Both the position numbers and the translations under genes were made by a program. A stretch of 64,000 nt of DNA, from contig CP126195.1 in NCBI GenBank assembly GCA_030272155.1, forward strand, positions 5,377,001 through 5,441,000, read 5' to 3'. This document shows, piece after piece, positions 1 through 11,960 of this stretch (the first letter of the stretch is position 1; each line of letters begins with the position of its first letter). This DNA comes from Tetradesmus obliquus. Its lineage: Eukaryota > Chlorophyta > Chlorophyceae > Sphaeropleales > Scenedesmaceae. The notes beneath the pieces are model-generated. The model was not told where the DNA came from. It was given only the letters and a program-made list of their open reading frames with translations, and searched no databases.

Positions 1-193
1 CTACACCCATAGACCAGTGGTCTTCCAGCGGCTGACATGATGGGGGCAGCAGCTGTGACTGCAACTCAAGGCTGCTGGCGTACGAGCTAGATCCAGTGTC
101 ATGACAGTGTTAACACATGTGCGTGCAGTGTACACGGCGCGCTTTTTCAGGGGTTGTTGATTCTTTGCTGAGTGAAGTTTGTTTTCATGCGTT

Positions 194-1132
194 ATGACGC
201 ATCTTGCACTGCAGATGAAGGCCTTTGCGCAGGGAAACAGCTCAGACGGTTCTGGGTCCTCTGGCACCGGCGCAATTGTAGCCAGCGTGGTTGGGGGGGT
301 GACGCAAGCAGCACTGTTCCCTGTGCTGGGCCCCTTTGCTGGCCCGCTTGGCGCGGGTGTGGGATTCCTGGTGGAGCAGGCATGGGACGCGTTCCGTGAC
401 GTGCTCAACAAGTACAAGGCTGAGTACAAAGCGAGGAAGGTGCAGCTGGGCTCCAGCCTGCCAGGTGAGTGTTGGAGCTGCAGCTAGCCTTCCCTGTTTA
501 GTACCAGTCTTTGCTTTGCATACCCTCCACTTAACACAGATGCAGGGGACCTCCTTGCATGGGGAAGACAGGTGTGTTGCAACTGCCGCTGTGGCATATA
601 ACCTGCCATGCCAGGACTCCCAGCTCGAAGCCTGTAGTAGTGTGACGCTATGTGCTAATGCCTCCAACCGTGATTGGCGCAGTGTACGACAAAAAAAAGC
701 ACTGCAGTTCTTTGCACACGGTCCAGACTGCTCAGCATTGTTTGTAAGTGCAAATGGTGTTCAGGCAACTAGAAGTCCGCAGACGTAACATGTAGGTTCC
801 AGCAAACAAGACGCGTCGAAAGCTAGCCATGGCTCAACATTGGTTACTATCAACAAACATGCTGCATGCTCGTAGTACCATGGCAGCAACTGCAATAATA
901 CCAAGGGGCTGTATACGTTGAAGATGTGTATCTGACAGCTTTGTTTGCTGTCACTGCTGTTGCAGACTACGATGTCAGCTTGTTTGAGAAGGACATGGTG
1001 CCCCTGCCCTGGCCTAAGGGCGCAGGTGTGTGTGGTAAACCAAGCTTCTCATGAATGACGATGTCCTGCAACTGTTAGAGAACGACAGGCATCAGGCCAG
1101 CATCAGCAGCAGCAGCAGCAGCCGCCGCCGCC

Positions 1133-1172
<40 letters not shown>

Positions 1173-1814
1173 GTGCGTCTATGATTTAGTCACGCATGAA
1201 CCACCCATGAGAAGCACGGCACAGAACCGATGATCAGGTGCTGCTGCGAAACGTGAAGCCACACAATGCTGAGACACAATGCTGAGTCATTTCATTTGTG
1301 CCAGCAACACCACAACATGTGTGCTGGCGCTCGTTGCACCGCAGACCCCATGACTTCCTTCGAGCTGATGTGCAAGATGATGAACTGCGACCCAGGCTAT
1401 GTGGTGGAGGCGCTGGGCCGCTACTACGAGGCTTTCGGGAAAAAGCTCGAGGAGAAGCAGCCGGATGGAACGTCCCTGTCCAGCAAATTTGACGCCGTGC
1501 AGCTGCAGCGGCAGCTGATCGCGTGCCTCAGCCGCATGCTGTGCACGCACCACTCCATGACAGAGTCTGTGACGAAGCTGGTGCGCATGCGGCTGATGTC
1601 CACGCACATCTCACAGGAGCGTCCTGACAGGCCGGGGCTGTCCCTGCCAGCCAAGCTGGACACGCTGCTGCTGCAGCAGCTCAAGGCCAACCACCAGGGC
1701 CAGCTGCTGCCGCTGCTGGTGACGAAGCAGACGCTCGAGGCCAGGGCCAAGCTGAGGCAGCAGAAAGTAGGCGTGGAAGAGGCAATGAAGCACCTGCAGA
1801 AGGCTTTTGAATAG
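194..1814 (+). CDS. Unidentified protein, 3 exons, possibly 5'-partial
   Basis: I do not recognise this family. Exons 194-464, 966-1025 and 1345-1814 join in phase (1,1) to give 266 residues ending at TAG 1812-1814. Splice sites are canonical (CCAG|GTGAGT, TTGCAG|AC, GCAG|GTGTGT, CCGCAG|AC). Residues about 15-55 form a Gly/Ala/Val-rich hydrophobic stretch (GAIVASVVGGV onwards) that could pack in or on a membrane. The rest is a charged, predicted helical domain with Leu/Gln repeats (LLLQQLKANHQGQLLPLL) and a Lys-rich C-terminus. The first in-frame ATG is at 194, but a good acceptor, ACTGCAG|ATG, precedes the ATG at 215, so the real first exon may lie left of the window. The exon edges are not duplicated here, unlike the larger genes. 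Confidence 0.55.
1092..1170 (+). repeat. (CAG/CCG)n tract in intron 2 of the first gene
   Basis: A run of AGC/CAG units is interrupted by a short CCG block. It lies between the exon ending at 1025 and the exon starting at 1345. It is open in all frames, so the Ser/Arg-rich reading frame here is not a gene. Confidence 0.8.
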
Positions 1815-3587
1815 GTACGCTGCAGGTGGTGCGGCTGCCACAGTGCAGCAGCGGCAGCTCTGATGGTTGGCACAGCTGTTACACAGTGAAGATCGTGCAA
1901 GGCATGCATGAAGACGTGAAAAGGCAGGATTATGTTGAAAATGTCTGCATCTCCTGCAGTTGGTGCTGCGCCTGTCAAGCATATGTATGATTAGCGAGCG
2001 TGTCAGCCGCCATGCACTGCAAGCCTCCTTTTGTACAGTTCCATTTGCAAGTATGTTTAGTACCGCTGGCAAGCTGGTGCGGCTAGCTTGGCTGCCTGCA
2101 CTCACATTTCCCAGCATCCAATCGCCCAGAATGTTAACGTTTGTCGCAGGCATGCCAAGCTGGCGTGCAGTTCTGCCTCAAGCAGCTCCAACAAATGCGG
2201 GTGCACCTGCACCTGCACCTGCACACGTCTGTTGAGAGTGTGCTTGGTATAGTGTACACACATGTGCTGGGTTGCGGGAGATGATTTGCAGGTATGGAAA
2301 GGCGCCTGCCATGCGGCTTTAGACAATCTATGGCATGGTGGTAATAAATGCATGTTTGCCTGAGAGGCACACCTGCAGCAGGCTTCTATACCAGGTGTGT
2401 GATATCCTTTTCTGGGTTGGGGTGTTGGTCAGCCTGCAGCAGCATTTTCCCTTTGCGTGGCACACGATGTGTAGGAACGTTACACATGAAGTGGGGTTTG
2501 ACTGCAGCGGCGATTGAAGATATTTGTGCAAGCTACTATAGCATGGCATATGCATCCATGGCAGCAGCAACATGAAAAATTCTGCACGATGCGTTGATTC
2601 ACGTTTCAAGCAGGGATCTGGGGTCACTACAAATGTTCTGCTCAGTTGGGTTGTGGGTGCAAAGCAAGGGATGTCTTCTGCACAGTTCCAGCATACATCG
2701 CCCATGTAGGGCAAGTCCGCTACGGTGAACACACCTTTTCTACCTGTTGGTTTTACCAATGTACATAGCACCGCATACACGTATCAACAGGCCCCTTGCA
2801 GGCACCACATGTGTTCTTGCACTGCATACGCATGTCAGCCTGCAGTGCGTCATGGCTGGCAAGCAACATCCCACAGCTGCCTACATGTGCGTACGGATGC
2901 AGCTGTTTCTTCACGTGCTTGACTGCATGGGTGCCAAGGGCACAACGTCACGTGTGTAAGGACCTTAGTATGGTTGAGATGCAGTGCAGTTGCGCCAGTG
3001 TGCTGCGGGCAGCCCACTGCAATTTGGCCAAGCTGTTGTGCTGTCTATGTACCAAATAGGGCCCCATGCTTGTTTAGCTCCTCGTTCTGCTGCATCAGAG
3101 TTTGAAGACATGGTGAATGTTCGATGGTTTTGTGGCTGGACTGGTAACATGAGGCTGAGCCCTGAGCTTGAGCTGATAAGCAGATGCCTGTTGAACCTGA
3201 AACAAGTTGATTGGTGGTGAATTGGTTGGGTTCTCTTCTGCGGCATCGCTTGAGATAAACGGCAAAACGACTCTTGCCAACAAAGTGGCTTTGGCATGCC
3301 AAATATGCGCATATTCGAAGACGTGCACTGTAAACGGCCAACGCCTCAACCAGGAAAAGGCTGCCATTAACCACGTGCTCTTAACAGCAGATCAGCCGCC
3401 CCTATGCCGGTGATCAGTCCAAGCGCAGACCTCCAAAGTGGTCAAGGATCAAAATTACAGCCTATGTCGTAATTAGCAGTGACGCAACTGAAACCTACAA
3501 GACAGGCTGCCTCTGCTGCGGCGACATGCAGCACAGATTATGACCTGGAGCAGAGACAAAACAGATCAAGGGTATCGTCAGTACTGC
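1815..3587. other. Intergenic, convergent 3' ends; no gene seen
   Basis: This stretch separates the TAG of the first gene from the minus-strand NOL6 stop. It holds only short reading frames on both strands, without recognisable domains or paired splice sites. There is a short (ACCTGC)n run near 2200-2222. The NOL6 polyadenylation signal candidate lies at its right end. Confidence 0.5.
3455..3459 (-). terminator. Candidate TGTAA polyadenylation signal for NOL6
   Basis: TTACA on the plus strand reads TGTAA in the NOL6 direction, about 130 bases after the stop codon. UGUAA is the usual poly(A) signal of chlorophycean algae. The motif is short and could be chance. Confidence 0.3.
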
Positions 3588-6500
3588 TCACTGCAGCAGC
3601 ACCACCTGCTGCACCAGCCCCAGGCCCATCTCAGCAACCTCACCCAGCACCTGACACACATTGGGCACCACCAACCCCACATGCTGGCCCCGCCTCACCA
3701 CCCCAGCACCCTTCTGCTTGCCTCCTGCTGCTGCTGCTGCTGTCCCTGCTGCTGTTGCGCCAATTGCCAGCATCCCATGGGCGTGATTTGGCCGCAGCGG
3801 GGCTGGTAAGAAGGCCTCAGGCTTCCATTTTATGCCGATTGCGCCAAAGCCTCCAGAAGGGTCCGCACAGAATGTGGCGAGGTGGCCGTAGCGCTCGCAG
3901 CAGAGGTTTAGGAAGAGTGACACGGGGTCAAACCCTACCAGCAGCTCCGAGCGCAGCTTGTCAGCTGACTTTGTGAGCAGCAGCTGCAAGAGCAGGAGAA
4001 GAGAGAGTGCAGGCGCAGGGCAGGGAACGAATGGTGTCAGCATGTGCATGGCATCATCAGCAATACAGCTTATCGGCAGTATATGCAGAGCACACCCCCA
4101 TACACGCAGATGACCGAGCGATATCATGAAAACATTCTAACCCTCACCTGCTCAGGGTTGCTGCGGAGCAGCACGGGAGGCGTTGGGAGCCCACATGCAA
4201 GACAAATTCGTTCTTATACATGTCAACATACTGTAAACACGCAAGCACGCCCACGTGTCAAGTGTAAAGCAGCATTGCGCAGCCCTAAGAAAATGCCTCA
4301 CCTGCTCAGGGATGCTGTGCAGCACAGACCCCAGCACCCAACCACTTACAAAGCACACGCTGCTTCACAGGCCGCACAAAAAACAGACAAAACGCAACTT
4401 TTTGAATCCTAATTTCCTCACCTGTTCAGGGATGCTGCGCAGCACAGCCCGGGAGGCCTTGGGAGCCTCAACCAGCCCCAGCCCAGCCGCAGCAGCTGGA
4501 CCCTACACCATAAACTATAACCTGAAACCATGTTACACATGCACATTCGGCCTCACCTGTCCGGGGATGCTGCGCAGCACAGCCCGGGAGGCCTTGGGAG
4601 CCTCAACAAGCCCCAGCCCAGCCGCCAGCAGTGCACCCAGCGCGCCATGCGCACCGCTGCCGCTGCTGCCGCTGCCAACACCATTCACTGCTGCAGCCTG
4701 GTTTTCCCCGTCATTGTGCTTCCGCTTCTTCTGTGCCGCCTGATCATCTGCTGCAGCCTCTGCTGCTTCCGTGGCTGATTGTAAGATTGCCTCGCAGCGC
4801 CGCCGCTGCGCCTTCAGCTGCTGCTGCAGCTGCGCAGCCGCCAGCGGATCACCCCGGCCGGCAAATGGCAGCGCCTCGGGCCTCAGCAGCACCCAGGCAT
4901 CAAAACCTGCGAGGTTTGGCCCGCAGACAGACCTCCAGGCCCTTGCTAATGCAGCCATCTCATCCCGCTGCTGCTGCTGCTGCTGCAGCTGCTGCTGCTG
5001 CTGCTGCTGCTCAGGGGAGGCTGCATTGTCTGCATGTGTTTGCTTCAGCTTCTTGGCTGCGAGCCGCCGCTGCTGCTGCTGCAGCTGCTGCAGCTGCTGC
5101 TGCGCCAGCGGTGCATCTGGCCCCAACAGCAGCAGCTGGCTGAGCTGCTGGTGGGCTGCGCGGGCCAGGCTGACAAGGTGGTGGGCCACTGACTGGCTGG
5201 GCTGGTGGGCGGTCCTGCAAGCAGCCAACAGCAGCAGCAGCAGCAGCAGCAGCCAGCAGCAGTGCATTGGAGGATGACAGCTATATGACGATTTATATGA
5301 CAGTTCAGATGCAAGTCACACCATGTGGCGGGCCACTGACTGGCTGGGCTGGTGGGCGGTCCTGCAAGCAGCAGCAGCGCAGGATCGATGTATATTACAG
5401 CCGTATTTGCAAAACGTAGCTACATACATACTAGAGATATAACATAGCGGCAGGTGCAGCGCTGCAGTGCTGAGTGTGCGGGTGCTGAGTAGTGTGTGAC
5501 GGGCTGGCTGGGCCATGCGTTGCAGGCAGCAGCATGCTGCTCAGCAAGCGCAAGGCATGTGCTGCAGAGGATGCCTGGCAAGCAGCTGCACATCAAAAGT
5601 AGTGTTCCGGCACTAGGCATGCTGCACAGCAGGCAGCATGCGTGCTCGGCAGGCAGCCAAGTCAGGTTGCCTCACCATTTGCTGCTGTGCAGGTCGTAGG
5701 GGGTGGCCAGGAACATGCCTGGCAGCGTGCCTGCTGCGCGGCGCGCCTCAAACTCCACCTGCAGCGGGCAGCAGCAGCAGCAGCAGCAGCAGCAGCTGAT
5801 GTTCAGCTGTGAGGACTGAGCAGATGTGTCTTGCATAGCATGGGTCAATCACATTGTGATGGGCAACAGCCATTGCTTCAAGATCAGCGAAGTGCAGCAA
5901 ACCACTCACCGCAACAGCAGCTGAGGCAGACACCGAAACAGCATCAGTCCTTCTCACCACATAACAGTGTGATAACTATTCAGATTCATCATCTGCTGTT
6001 TAGTTTTTTCGTGCCTCACCTGCAGGGCCCTGCGTGCGTCTGGCTTCACGTCCCGTGCTGGGTCGATCAGCAGCGGGGCAGCAGCCCAGGGGTGGCTGGC
6101 CAGCAGCTGCAGGAAGCGCAGCAGGCCTGGCACAGCAGCAGCAGCAGCCGCAAAAGAAGAAGACACTGAGTATGTTGTGTGGCACTGCAACATATGCACG
6201 TGCTAGTTACACGCTGCCCATGTTATGACAGCAACGTTGTCTGCTCATTTGGCCGGTGACAGAGACACTGGAGGTGCGGGAAAAGTGCCAGACACTCGGC
6301 AGGTGTGAATTTGATCGCAAACAGATGACCGCACAGCTATGTCACAGGTGCTTCAGCAACCACTGTTGCATGAGGCATTGTAAGCTCACCGCTGATGCGT
6401 GAGGCTGGTGGCGGGCAGCTGCTGGGCCCCTGGAACACGCCAGCCACCAACAGCTCAACTGCCTCCTCACACACCTGATGCAATGGCGGCGGCAGCAGCA

Positions 6501-7283
6501 GCAGCAGCAGCAGTCGGTGCTATATACAAAGGCATCAGCCACCAGCAGCTCAACTGCCTCCTCACACACCTGATGCACGAAGCACAGCCAGCACAGCCAG
6601 CCGCAGCTGCAGCAGCCCCAGCCCCAGCCCCGGCCAGCTTAAACCAACTTGGTGCATAAGTACATCAACCTGCTGCGGCCCCAGCCATGCCATCCATGCT
6701 GCAAGCGACCCTTGAGCAGCAGCAGCAGCCAATCACACTCACCTGTGTTGGCCCAGCAGCAGCTGCAGCCCCAGCCAGCGCTTAGCCAGCCTCACAGTAG
6801 GCCCATAGCCTGGCACACACAGCTCAACAGCATCTCACGGACCCAATGCATGCGGCCTTTTCGAGAGAGGATAGTTGCAGTGCATGCGGCCCGTTTACAA
6901 AACACCTCAGCCGACACAGCAAGCTGCACGCAGCAGCAACACACACAACACACACTGCAGCCGTACCTGTGTGGGCCCCAGCAGCAGCTGCAGCCCCAGC
7001 AACTCGCCGATCGGCAGTCTTTCAACTTGGTGCGCCGTCCCCGCTAGCACACAGCATACACAAGCATACACACATCATTGCATTCTTACCTGTGTTGGCC
7101 CCAGCAGCAGCTGCAGCCCCAGCCATCGCTTAGCTAGCCGCACAGTAGGACCATATGCTGCGTGCGCCGCCTCCAGGCTGCTGATGAGGCCGTGGTGCCG
7201 CGACAGCAGCAGCGGCAGCGGCACGTGCGAGCCTGCTGCTGCGTCTGCGCCGAGCATAGGCGTGTCCCTACAGGTGGTTGCGC

Positions 7284-7355
<72 letters not shown>

Positions 7356-8955
7356 TGAGAGAAATAAGACAAGTTTACTAAGGGGTGGGGGTGCTGAAGG
7401 CCGCCTCCAGGCTGCTGATGAGTCCGTGGTGCCGCGACAGCAGCAGCGGCAGAGGCACGTGCGAGCCTGCTGCTGCTGCGTCAGCGCCAAGCATGGGCGT
7501 GTCCCTGCAGGAGCAGCAGCGTACAAGCGCATGACTTCAGGCGGTAAGATGAGACTAGAAGCATGTGCCGTAAGGCAGCTGCCAGGTGTAGCAGCAAACA
7601 GCAGTTGCACAAGACAGAAGCAGCAGCAGCAAGCGGCAGCCTGTCATAGCACTGGCCGACACCATGCACACTTGTAAAAAAACTCCGTTTGGTAACATGA
7701 ACACTGTTGAGCATACCAGAACATGACAAATCTAACAGTCTTTGCCGCTCCAGCAACCACCGCTCACCTGCCCATCAACAGCAGCAGCTTGAATGCAAAG
7801 CCCTGCCACAATCCTCCACGGCGTCCTCAGCGACACTTGCAAGCAAAACCCCTGCCAAGTTATTACGCTGCGACCCACCTGTCCATGAACAGCAGCAATT
7901 TGAATGCAAAGCCCTGCCACAGAACCTCCACGGCAACCTCCGTGACACTTGCAAGCCAAAACCCCTGCCAAACAAAACCCCCGCAACCCACCTGTCCATG
8001 CATAGCAGCAGCTTGAATGCAAAGCCCTGCCACAGAACCTCCACGGCATCCTCCGTGACACTTGTAAGCCAAAACCCCTGCCAAACAAAACCCCCGCAAC
8101 CCACCTGTCCATGCATAGCAGCAGCTTGAATGCAAAGCCCTGCCACAGAACCTCCACGGCATCCTGAGTGGCTGTTGCAAGCCAAAACCTCAACCCCTAC
8201 CAAGTAAAACCACCGCAACCCACCTGTCCATGAACAGCAGCAGTTTGAATGCAAAGCCCTGCCACAAAACCTCCACAGCATCCTCCGTGGCTGTTGCAAG
8301 CTGAAACCCTAAACCCTGCCAAGTTAAACAACCGCAACCCACCTGTCCATGAAAAGCAGCAGTTTGAATGCAAAGCCCTGCCACAGCACCTCCACAGCGT
8401 CCTCAGTGGCTGTTGCGTGTGCGCCGCAGGCAGCAGCAAGCGCGTCTGCCAGCTGCACACCAAGCGCTGCCTTGGTCTTGGCGAAAGCAGCAGCATCAGA
8501 CGGCATGCGGCCTGCAGATCAGAGATGACGGGACACAGCACCATGCAGTGTTAGCAAAAGCTACCCTTTTTCGCAGGGTGCACCCCAAGCGCTGCCTTGG
8601 TCTTAGCAGACGCAGCAGCATCACACGGCATGCAGCCTGTGGCAGATGGCAGGATCAACACAAAAAAAAACACAAAAAACTGCTGCTTGAAAATCATGCT
8701 GTTGTATGCTGCTTCGAAAGTGACTGCACACCAAATCCAGCCCAGCCATGTACCCAAATAATACACTTGCCGTTGCTGCCTTAGTTTTGCAACATTCCGC
8801 ATGACCCAACCCCAGCTGTTAGATGTGCAGCATACAGATACACCCACCCTCACATTTGATATGCCTGTCTCAAATATGTGTTACTTGTAACCTCACCTGT
8901 GCCTTCCAGTTGCACCATGACATCAATCGCCTCCAGCACCCGCGGCACCTTGCCC

Positions 8956-8988
<33 letters not shown>

Positions 8989-9586
8989 CCAGACCCTAAA
9001 CCCTCCGCCAGCGGGTGCGGTTCAGGGTAGAAGCAGCACGTGTGGCGGCTGACAGCAGACAGCGGCTGCACACCAACCACTTTCAAAGCTAGCTCAGACA
9101 GCCCCCTCAGCTGCTTGCCTAAAGCATCTAGAGCAGCATCTGCTGCCCTGCTGGCAGCTGTAGCAGCAGCAGCGCCGCCGCTGCTGCCGCCCAGCGCTAC
9201 AGCCACTGAAGCTGTACTGCCTGCTGTACCGCCTGCTGTACCGCCGGCTGTACTGCCTGTTGTACTGCTGACAGGAGTCCAGGTCAGCGCATCCTGCAGC
9301 CCCTTTGTACTGCCTGCAGGGTGTAGCAGGGGGTCCAATGCCATGGAGCAGGATTGTACAATTGTACCGCCTGGCAGGTGGCGCAGCAGCAGGTGTTGTA
9401 CTGCCATGTCTGGCACCCTGTGCCGCTCCCCTGGTGCCACACCCTCCCACACGAGTGCCTCATTGATCTTGCCGTCTTGGAATCTATGAAAAACAGCAGC
9501 AGATTGTTACAAAAAATGACTGTTACATCTCAATTAGCCTCCCACACTAGCACCTCGGTGATCTTGCCATCTTGGAACATGTTATC

Positions 9587-9631
<45 letters not shown>

Positions 9632-10413
9632 CAGATGACCACATGACTGCACATATGTCATGTTGGTTGCTGATGTGCTACATTGCATGTGGTGGCCTGA
9701 GCTGTTGCAGCAGGTTGTGAAAGGCAAGCAATCCAATGTGTCGCTCAACACCTCCCGCGTCTCATGCAGACCTTTCCAACTGCTTCCCACAGCGCCTCAA
9801 CCACAACAACAAGCATAAACCCTGGGCGTTGAGACCTAAACCTAAAAAACCTAACAGCTTAACCCCACCTGCGCAGCTCCGACTTGTCTCCCCACAGCGC
9901 CCTGAACTTAGCAGCAGCAGCAGCATCGTCAGCAGCAGGGCCCACATCTACTGCCCTCAGCGCAGCCACAGGATCTGCAATCACACCCACAAGAATGCGG
10001 CGAGGCACAGCCACAGGCCCCACTGCTGCTGCTGCTGTTGCTGCTGCCGGCTGCTGCTGCTGCTGCTGCTGCTGTGGTGAGTAGGATGGCGGCTGGCGTA
10101 TGGTTTTGACCAGCAGGGCTCTGGTGGTTAGGGCCTGGCGCACTAAGCCCTCAACCTGAGCCTCTGCAAGCCTGCAGGACAGACCACACAGCAGCAGCAG
10201 CAGCAGGTGGTAGTGTGATGACAGTGGATTGCAAGATGCTTATGAACTGTCAGCATGAAACAGCAGCAGCACCAGCATGCTACGCCAGGAATAAGCAGCC
10301 CTTGCCCTTGCTGCACATGTGCAATTACTGATTTTCTGATTTGAGAGAGGGCACTGAACGTATGACATAGCAATGTGTGCGGATGCCTCACCGCATGGGG
10401 TGCTGGTCTCCCA

Positions 10414-10451
<38 letters not shown>

Positions 10452-11907
10452 GGCAGCTCCACACTCCACCAGTAGTCAAACAGCCCAGCTAGGCCCAGCC
10501 CCGGCCTAAACACCGCGTCATAAACCGCATCAGGCTCCAGATCAGCGCGGGTTAGGATCGCCAAAGACCTAGCCGCCGCCATCTGAGCCAGCTGCAGGGA
10601 AGATCTGGACACTGCTGCTGCCAGATTCAAGTGTCCGCTGCAATCCAGCAGCACAGCATCAAACGCCTTGCGCGCCGCCGCTGCTGCTGCTGCAGGTGAC
10701 GGCAGCTGCTGCAGCTGCTGCTGCAGCTTCTGCTGCAGCTTGGCTTGATCCTTGGACACCTTTCCTGGGACTGCTGCTGCTGCTGCGTTTTGTCGCTGCT
10801 CTGCCTGCTGCAGCAGCCTGAGCTCTACAGGCACACTACCGTCACGTGCAACTGCCAGGCTGCCTTTTGACCAGGCCTTTTTGTCAGCTAGCAGCTGCAG
10901 CGTACAGCGCAGCTGCTGCAGGGGACTCATGGCTGCTGCTGCTCCAGGCCCCGACTGCTGCACTGCTGCCAGCAGCAGCTGCGCCAGCAGGTACCCACCA
11001 AAGCCATCTGCTTGTGCTGCTGCAGCAGCAGCGAGCGCCGCATTACTGCTGCTGCTGCTGCAGGGGTAGCAGGATCGGCTGTCTGCTGGCAGGACCCCGT
11101 GTACTGCTATGCCCTGCTGCTGTGCCCAGAGCTTCAACAGCAGCAGCGCATCTGCAAACCTGGGGCCTGCTGCTGCTGCTGCAGCCTGCAGCCGTTGCTG
11201 CCCCAGCAGCAGCAGCATGTCTTGCAGGACACCTGCATTGTAATGCGGCGTTGGCAGCAGATCCTGCTCCTGCTCCTGCTGCTGCTGCTGCTGCGCTGCT
11301 TTCTTGCTGCTGCTGTTGCCGGCAGCTGTCACCCACCTGACGTTATTCCTGTCCGGTGACAGCTTTGAAAATTCAAACGCATCCAGCCCGACAGCTGGCA
11401 GCAGCCGCAGCACTAAACCCTCCTGCCCAAACCCTGCTGCTGCTGAACCCTGCTGCTGCAGCGCTGCTGCTAGGGCTTTGGGGTTTAGGTGCAGCAGCAG
11501 CACTGGCCGGCAGGGGTCCCCTGCCATGGGTGCTAGCTGCTGCTCTGCTGCTGCAAACAGGGGGTGTGCTGCAAGCTGTGCTGCAAGTGCTGACAGGAAG
11601 ACTGCGCGCTTGGCATGGTACCTGTTTGCACATGGATTTGCAAAACATGGTGTTGCAGAACAGGCAGCATGCAGAAGTGCCAGGCCTTGGAGCAGAACCG
11701 CTTCTATTTGTTTGACAAATTGTGTGAAAACAGTGGAAACAAATCAAACTCATGCGGCACAAGCCAGGGACTGCGCTACGTCTAAAGCCGCATACATATA
11801 GAAAAGCACGATGCACATGATGAGCACAAAGTGAGCGCGAAAGCAGCATCATGCAGCTGCAGATAGGACGCTGCGGCCACCACCACCCTACACACTCCCC
11901 TGACACC

Positions 11908-11960
<53 letters not shown>

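Noticed and set aside
7732..8193. 153-residue minus frame with repeated LWQGFAFKLLL
   Set aside because: It is a read-through of the tandem copies of NOL6 exon 7's end, crossing copied donors. It is not an independent repeat protein.
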